A stretch of DNA of 8,712 bases, taken from NCBI GenBank assembly GCA_937893605.1, contig CALBGG010000150.1:1-8712 (forward strand). The letters run 5' to 3'. The notes beneath the pieces are model-generated. The model searched no databases. It saw nothing but the letters and a program-made list of their open reading frames with translations, and had not been told where the DNA came from. Position 1 is the first letter of the stretch; each line of letters starts with the position of its first letter. Source of the stretch: an uncultured Clostridia bacterium (GTDB taxonomy: Bacteria; Bacillota; Clostridia; Oscillospirales; Oscillospiraceae). Of this stretch, positions 5,071 to 8,712 are shown in pieces. A program made the position numbers and the translations under genes.

Positions 5071-6512
5071 AGACCTGCGTCCATCGCCTCTGCGCGCTCT
5101 ATCAGCCTCCGGACAAACTCATCCGTCCAAAAGCCCGTGAAATGCAGCAGATCGATGACCGAGAAACGGTTGCGCATCAGGTGGCAGTTTGTGATAGCCC
5201 ATCGGGCGGTTTTCTCATCCACGGGGAAGTTGAGCTTTGAATAGCGGGTCGGCGCATTTGCCTTGTGCATGCAGTCGGCAATATACTCGGGCTTCTTGAC
5301 CCAGGGTGCAACGGTCTTCTTGAACTCGTCGAAGTTCTCGAGGAACGCCTTGAACTCGGCCTTGTGGTCGTGCCAGCGCTGAAGTTTCTTCTGATAGTCG
5401 GCCCAGCACTCGTTTGCTGCGTTGTGAGTATCGTCAAGCCAGTCGAAGGCCGCCTTTACGCGCGGTTCCATCTCCTCGAAGCTCGGGTAGCACTTATCAA
5501 GATCGACCTTCTTCGGGTCAAAGTCGTTGAGCAGCCAGTCCCAAATTATCTCGCTCATTATGCCGGACACGGCGACCTGTGTGCCGTGATAGCAGATGCC
5601 TGTTTTGCGCACACCCGAGGCCATGTCGATAAGGTGGCTCATGACGTGCTCGGAGCCGGAGGCCGGGGAGCTTTCGTTTGCAAGCCCCATGGAAAGTCCG
5701 CTGAGGGTGAGGACATTTGCAAGCTCGCCGAGAGTCTTTGCGTCGCCGGCAGCGAGCTTTGAGGAATTTTCAAGCAATCTCTCGCACTGGGTGCGGATCA
5801 TATCCGAGGGTGCGGTGTGGAAATGCTGCCCCATGCCGAGGACATTTCCGAGATACCAATCGACGGGCGCCGTCCATGTCGCGATAAGGTCTCCGTAACC
5901 GCTGACATTCATTTCCGCGGGAGCCGCGGCAACGATATCAAGGTCGATTATAAGTATGAGCGGATAGCGGGAGTGAACGGTGCGCTTAACGCCGTTTATG
6001 AGCATGACAGACGAATCATCGGAAAACGCATTCACCGACAGCGCAGTCTGAACAATGACCAGCGGCAACGGGTTTTCGTGGTCGTAATAATAGGTTGAAT
6101 ACTTGCACAGGTCGCAGATCGTGCCGCCGCCTATGCCGACGACAACGTCCTTGCCCTCGAAGTGAGCCTGGATCTTCGCCGCGTTTTCAGGCGTTGCGTG
6201 AACTATGCTGTCAGGCTCGCTTATAACCAGCCATTCGACATCATACTCCGCATCAAGATAAGCCTTGATCGCTTCCTTTACGTTTTTTCCGTCCACATCG
6301 ACGATCTCGGTAGGACCTGTTACCATGAGCACCTTCTTACCATCGGTAAGGCTCTTCACGGCTTGGCATACTTTTCTTGCCGCGCCGTGCTCAATGTGGA
6401 TCTCCTTCATGCCGATGCCGCACAGCTTGTCGGAGTTTTCCTGCGCCTTGAGTATCTCGCGCAGCTCGTCGAGCTTTGTTGCGTCGGCTTCAATTAAACG
6501 ATTGTCAAGCAT
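5067..6512 (-). CDS. Glycerol-1-phosphate-dehydrogenase-like (AraM/EgsA type) metal-dependent dehydrogenase
   Basis: This is a cytoplasmic NAD(P)-dependent alcohol dehydrogenase of the iron/zinc family, related to enzymes interconverting dihydroxyacetone phosphate and sn-glycerol-1-phosphate. The dinucleotide-binding motif is GIGGGTICDLCKY (126-138). Three expected metal ligands are visible: Asp208 in GYGDLIA, His289 in SGSEHVMSH and His309 in CYHGTQV. At 481 residues it is longer than bacterial AraM as I know it (about 400); residues after about 390 form an extra, charged, mainly helical C-terminal region. The ribosome binding site AAGGAAG lies eight bases before the ATG, and the gene sits 21 bp after the kinase gene. 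Linkage to an FGGY kinase suggests it oxidises a phosphorylated polyol made by that kinase, or an alternative four- to five-carbon substrate. The reaction is not determined by sequence alone. Confidence 0.88.
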   Translation of the reverse strand: MLDNRLIEADATKLDELREILKAQENSDKLCGIGMKEIHIEHGAARKVCQAVKSLTDGKKVLMVTGPTEIVDVDGKNVKEAIKAYLDAEYDVEWLVISEPDSIVHATPENAAKIQAHFEGKDVVVGIGGGTICDLCKYSTYYYDHENPLPLVIVQTALSVNAFSDDSSVMLINGVKRTVHSRYPLILIIDLDIVAAAPAEMNVSGYGDLIATWTAPVDWYLGNVLGMGQHFHTAPSDMIRTQCERLLENSSKLAAGDAKTLGELANVLTLSGLSMGLANESSPASGSEHVMSHLIDMASGVRKTGICYHGTQVAVSGIMSEIIWDWLLNDFDPKKVDLDKCYPSFEEMEPRVKAAFDWLDDTHNAANECWADYQKKLQRWHDHKAEFKAFLENFDEFKKTVAPWVKKPEYIADCMHKANAPTRYSKLNFPVDEKTARWAITNCHLMRNRFSVIDLLHFTGFWTDEFVRRLIERAEAMDAGL

Positions 6513-6533
6513 TTTGATTACTTCCTTTTTAAT

Positions 6534-8027
6534 TTACGCTTTATAGTACTTGTTGAAAAACGGCTCCATGGTGTAGTAGCACTCATAGTAGCGTGCGTAC
6601 GCCTCATCATAGGCTGCCTTGTTATTAAGATTGGGCTCATAGGTAGCGCCGAGCTCGACCATAGTCTCGGCCGCCTCGTCGAGGTTTGCAAAGTTGCCCT
6701 CGGCAACGGATGCGAGCATAGCCGCGCCGATAGCTGCACCCTCGGGGTTCTTGGTAGCGACCAAGGGCTTGCCGAGAACATCGGCCTTCATCTGGCACCA
6801 GAACGGGGATTTCGTCGAGCCGCCGACTATGCGGACGCTCGAGCAGTCCATACCGATCTCCTCGAATCTGTCGACATTGTCCTTCAGCCCGAATGAGATG
6901 CCCTCGAACACCGCGCGGGACATATCGTCGAGCGTGTGGCTGAGAGTAAGACCGGCAAATGTGCCGCGTGCACAGCCGTTCCACGTCGGAGTCATCGCGC
7001 CGCCCATGCAGGGCAGGAAGGTTATGCCGTTGGCGCCTATGGGGCTGCGCTTTGCCTGGGTGTTCATAAGGTCATAGTTCGGCAGGCGCAGGATAGTATC
7101 CTTATACCACCTGGTCGATCCGCCGGATACGAATCCGGGGTTCTCGATGAGCCAAAGCCGGGAGTCGGCGGAATGATGAGTCTCGACAAGCCCCTTCTTA
7201 TCGAATACGGGCTTTGCGGAGGTCCCCGCAACGGGTTCTGCCGTGCCGGTGATGTCGCAGACCATACCGGGCTTTACGAGACCAGAGCCGAGGCATGCGC
7301 TGTGCTCGTCACCGGTGCCGCAGATGACCTTGGTTTTGGTGGTAAGTCCGAGGCGATAGGCGACGGGGGCGCTGAGAGTTCCGGCAACGGTCTCCGCCTT
7401 TACGATCTTGCCAAGGAGTTCGGGATCGAGGCCGAAGACGTTCGCCATTTCGGGCGACCATGTCTTTTCTGCAACATTGTATATCATCGATGCCGAGGCC
7501 TGCGCATAGTCGACCACAGCGGCACCGGTCATCCAGTATACCAAGTAGCTGTCAACATTCAGCAGATACTTCGCCTTTCCAAAGACCTCAGGTCTGTTCT
7601 TTTTTATCCACAGCATTTTCGCCGCGGTGTGGGTAGAGTCAAGGTTAAGACCCGACACCTCGAATACACGTGCGGGATCTACTATCTTTGCGATCTCGGC
7701 AGTCTCTGCCTCCGCACGGCGGTCAAGCCAAATGATACAGTTCATAAGGGCGTTGCCGTTTTCATCGGTTGCTATTACCGAGTCGTTTATAGCATCCATG
7801 CCTATGGTGCCGATCTCGGAGGGATCTATACCGGAGTCCGAAACGAGCTGCTTTATAACTGTTGTGAAGGAATGAAGGTAATCCTCAACGGGCTGCTCTG
7901 CCCAGCCGGGATTGGGATATATGGGATCGTGGGCGCAGGTGGCCTCCGCGACGATCTTGCCTTCGGGATTGACGAGCAGACCCTTGAGCGACTGCGTTCC
8001 GAGGTCAACGCCGATTACATAACTCAT
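6534..8027 (-). CDS. FGGY-family carbohydrate kinase (xylulokinase/glycerol kinase-like)
   Basis: This is a cytoplasmic ATP-dependent kinase of a sugar or polyol. The N-terminal phosphate-binding motif is GVDLGTQSLKG (6-16). IIWLDRRAE (98-106) corresponds to the substrate-side tryptophan region. Asp240 in GTGDEHSACLGSG is the expected catalytic base, DITGTAEP (258-265) is the ATP-side loop, and VGGSTKSPFWCQMKADVLG (401-419) with PEGAAIGAAMLA (428-439) covers the C-terminal nucleotide-binding lobe. At 497 residues it has the full two-domain length. AAAGGAG (8037-8043) lies about nine bases upstream of the ATG. Substrate specificity in this family (xylulose, ribulose, glycerol, erythritol and others) cannot be read from these motifs. 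Its operon partners, an APC permease and an AraM-like dehydrogenase, point to a phosphorylated polyol or amino-polyol rather than an ordinary xylose pathway, because no isomerase or epimerase is present in the window. Confidence 0.93.
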   Translation of the reverse strand: MSYVIGVDLGTQSLKGLLVNPEGKIVAEATCAHDPIYPNPGWAEQPVEDYLHSFTTVIKQLVSDSGIDPSEIGTIGMDAINDSVIATDENGNALMNCIIWLDRRAEAETAEIAKIVDPARVFEVSGLNLDSTHTAAKMLWIKKNRPEVFGKAKYLLNVDSYLVYWMTGAAVVDYAQASASMIYNVAEKTWSPEMANVFGLDPELLGKIVKAETVAGTLSAPVAYRLGLTTKTKVICGTGDEHSACLGSGLVKPGMVCDITGTAEPVAGTSAKPVFDKKGLVETHHSADSRLWLIENPGFVSGGSTRWYKDTILRLPNYDLMNTQAKRSPIGANGITFLPCMGGAMTPTWNGCARGTFAGLTLSHTLDDMSRAVFEGISFGLKDNVDRFEEIGMDCSSVRIVGGSTKSPFWCQMKADVLGKPLVATKNPEGAAIGAAMLASVAEGNFANLDEAAETMVELGATYEPNLNNKAAYDEAYARYYECYYTMEPFFNKYYKA

Positions 8028-8055
8028 TATTTTTTGCTCCTTTGCATAAAGATCA

Positions 8056-8099
8056 CTATAGCGGCACCGCCATTTGACGATGCCGCTATGGCGTTTTTT
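8056..8099 (+). terminator. Inverted repeat followed by T6 on the plus strand, between permease and kinase genes
   Basis: On the plus strand, 8056-8066 (CTATAGCGGCA) pairs with 8081-8091 (TGCCGCTATGG, one G-U pair) around a 14-nt loop. CG and six T residues (8094-8099) follow, a good intrinsic terminator for plus-strand RNA. No plus-strand gene is present here. In the minus-strand mRNA the same DNA gives a 9-bp hairpin (8058-8066 with 8081-8089) about 14 nt before the kinase ribosome binding site, without a T-run. A competing pairing CGCCAT 8068-8073 with ATGGCG 8088-8093 shares bases with it. It may block antisense transcription, protect processed ends, or modulate kinase expression. Confidence 0.45.
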
Positions 8100-8127
8100 G
8101 TTACTTATGATATTGCATGTGAGCCTG

Positions 8128-8712
8128 TCACTGATCTTCCGGCTCTACGAGGAAGGTGCCTTTTTTATTCTTGCAGACTGCCGCGTAATAGATCATTGCG
8201 ACCACAAAGAAGCCGAACGCAATGATGCACAGCAGCGGGGACTTGCCTGCGACCGCACTGTAGATGGAAGCTGCCGCAACGATAACGCAGAACGGAACGC
8301 CAAGGTAGCCGAGCCACTTAGGGCACTTATAGGGGCGAGGCATATTCTTCTGATCCTTGCCGAGCTTGATCCAAGATGCGAAACAGCACAATGCCATGAA
8401 TGCGGAGCCGATACCGGCAATGACAACAATAACATCAACAGAGCCGATGAGCGTCAGGACGATACCGATAACAGAGGTTACGAGCAGAGCATTGATCGGA
8501 GTGCCGTTCTTGTCGAGCTTGCCGAGGAAGCCGGGCAGGCACTTGCAGCGCGCAAGCGCATAGGTCTGACGGGACTGCCCGATTATAATGCCGTTAAGGG
8601 ATGCAATCAGGCCGATCATTGCGATGACAATGAATATGATGCTCATTGCACTGCCTTCACCGAACAGGTGATTGATGACGTTTGCAATGGGTGCGTCGTT
8701 CTTAAGAAGCTC
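8128..8712 (-). CDS. APC-superfamily amino-acid/amine permease, C-terminal part
   Basis: This is an inner-membrane secondary transporter of the amino acid-polyamine-organocation superfamily. The reading frame is open to the window edge, so at least 194 residues of the C-terminal half are present and the N-terminus is missing; the internal ATG at 8646 is not the true start because the frame continues upstream with ELLKNDAPIANVINHLFG, typical of these proteins. The segment SLNGIIIGQSRQTYALAR, preceding PGFLGKL, is the conserved loop of APC permeases, somewhat like the ethanolamine-permease branch. Five membrane segments follow in the visible part, then a short hydrophilic C-terminal tail ending in EPEDQ. 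It is the first visible gene of the minus-strand operon and would import the substrate handled by the kinase and dehydrogenase, or a nitrogen-containing version of it. The substrate is unknown. Confidence 0.85.
   Translation of the reverse strand, partial: ELLKNDAPIANVINHLFGEGSAMSIIFIVIAMIGLIASLNGIIIGQSRQTYALARCKCLPGFLGKLDKNGTPINALLVTSVIGIVLTLIGSVDVIVVIAGIGSAFMALCCFASWIKLGKDQKNMPRPYKCPKWLGYLGVPFCVIVAAASIYSAVAGKSPLLCIIAFGFFVVAMIYYAAVCKNKKGTFLVEPEDQ

Noticed and set aside
8060..8093. H-type pseudoknot from the two overlapping pairings
   Set aside because: Forming both stems together would leave a zero-length loop to span a 7-bp helix, which is not sterically reasonable, so the pairings are better seen as alternatives.
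6936..8225. Long plus-strand reading frame of 429 codons opposite the kinase gene
   Set aside because: It mirrors the kinase on the other strand, has no family features, and crosses the kinase-permease gap; it is an antisense shadow of GC-biased codons.
8128..8646. ATG at 8646 as the start of a short 172-residue membrane protein
   Set aside because: The same frame continues without a stop to the window edge with APC-like sequence, and no ribosome binding site precedes that ATG.
1..8712. CRISPR array, tRNA, rRNA or insertion sequence
   Set aside because: No regularly spaced direct repeats, cloverleaf-like segments, rRNA motifs or transposase-like reading frames were found on either strand.

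Overview
The window looks like chromosomal DNA of a Gram-positive anaerobe of the Clostridia, probably a gut member of the Oscillospirales or Lachnospirales. The support is indirect: two lipoprotein signal peptides ending in the clostridial-style LCAC-G lipobox, strong GGAGG-type ribosome binding sites, a moderately GC-rich coding style (GAG, CTC, GAC, GGC codons favoured) and AT-rich promoters. No rRNA, tRNA, insertion sequence or CRISPR array was seen.

Left edge (1-272): a probable minus-strand gene fragment runs off the window. A control region follows with a perfect 10-bp inverted repeat and overlapping divergent extended -10 promoters.

Plus-strand operon (273-4216): polar-amino-acid-type solute-binding lipoprotein, membrane permease, ATPase, a diaminopimelate-epimerase-fold amino-acid racemase closely resembling the histidine racemase CntK, and a second solute-binding lipoprotein. 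The racemase start overlaps the ATPase stop (ATGA), so transport and racemisation appear to be co-produced. The second binding protein is the most unusual object here. After its own signal peptide it carries the segment that normally ends a family-3 binding protein, then the segments that normally begin and continue it. It reads as a natural circular permutation of the upstream binding protein. Both binding proteins also lack the arginine that normally holds the ligand alpha-carboxylate.

A strong hairpin (4225-4264) separates this operon from a convergent one and probably serves both.

Minus-strand operon (read from 8712 down to 4264): an APC-superfamily permease (N-terminus outside the window), an FGGY carbohydrate kinase, a glycerol-1-phosphate-dehydrogenase-like (AraM-type) metal-dependent dehydrogenase with a C-terminal extension, and a tyrosine-phosphatase-family enzyme whose start overlaps the dehydrogenase stop. 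Import, phosphorylation, oxidation and possible dephosphorylation suggest a catabolic pathway for a polyol, sugar or amino-polyol whose substrate cannot be read from sequence. An inverted repeat with competing pairings lies between the permease and kinase genes.
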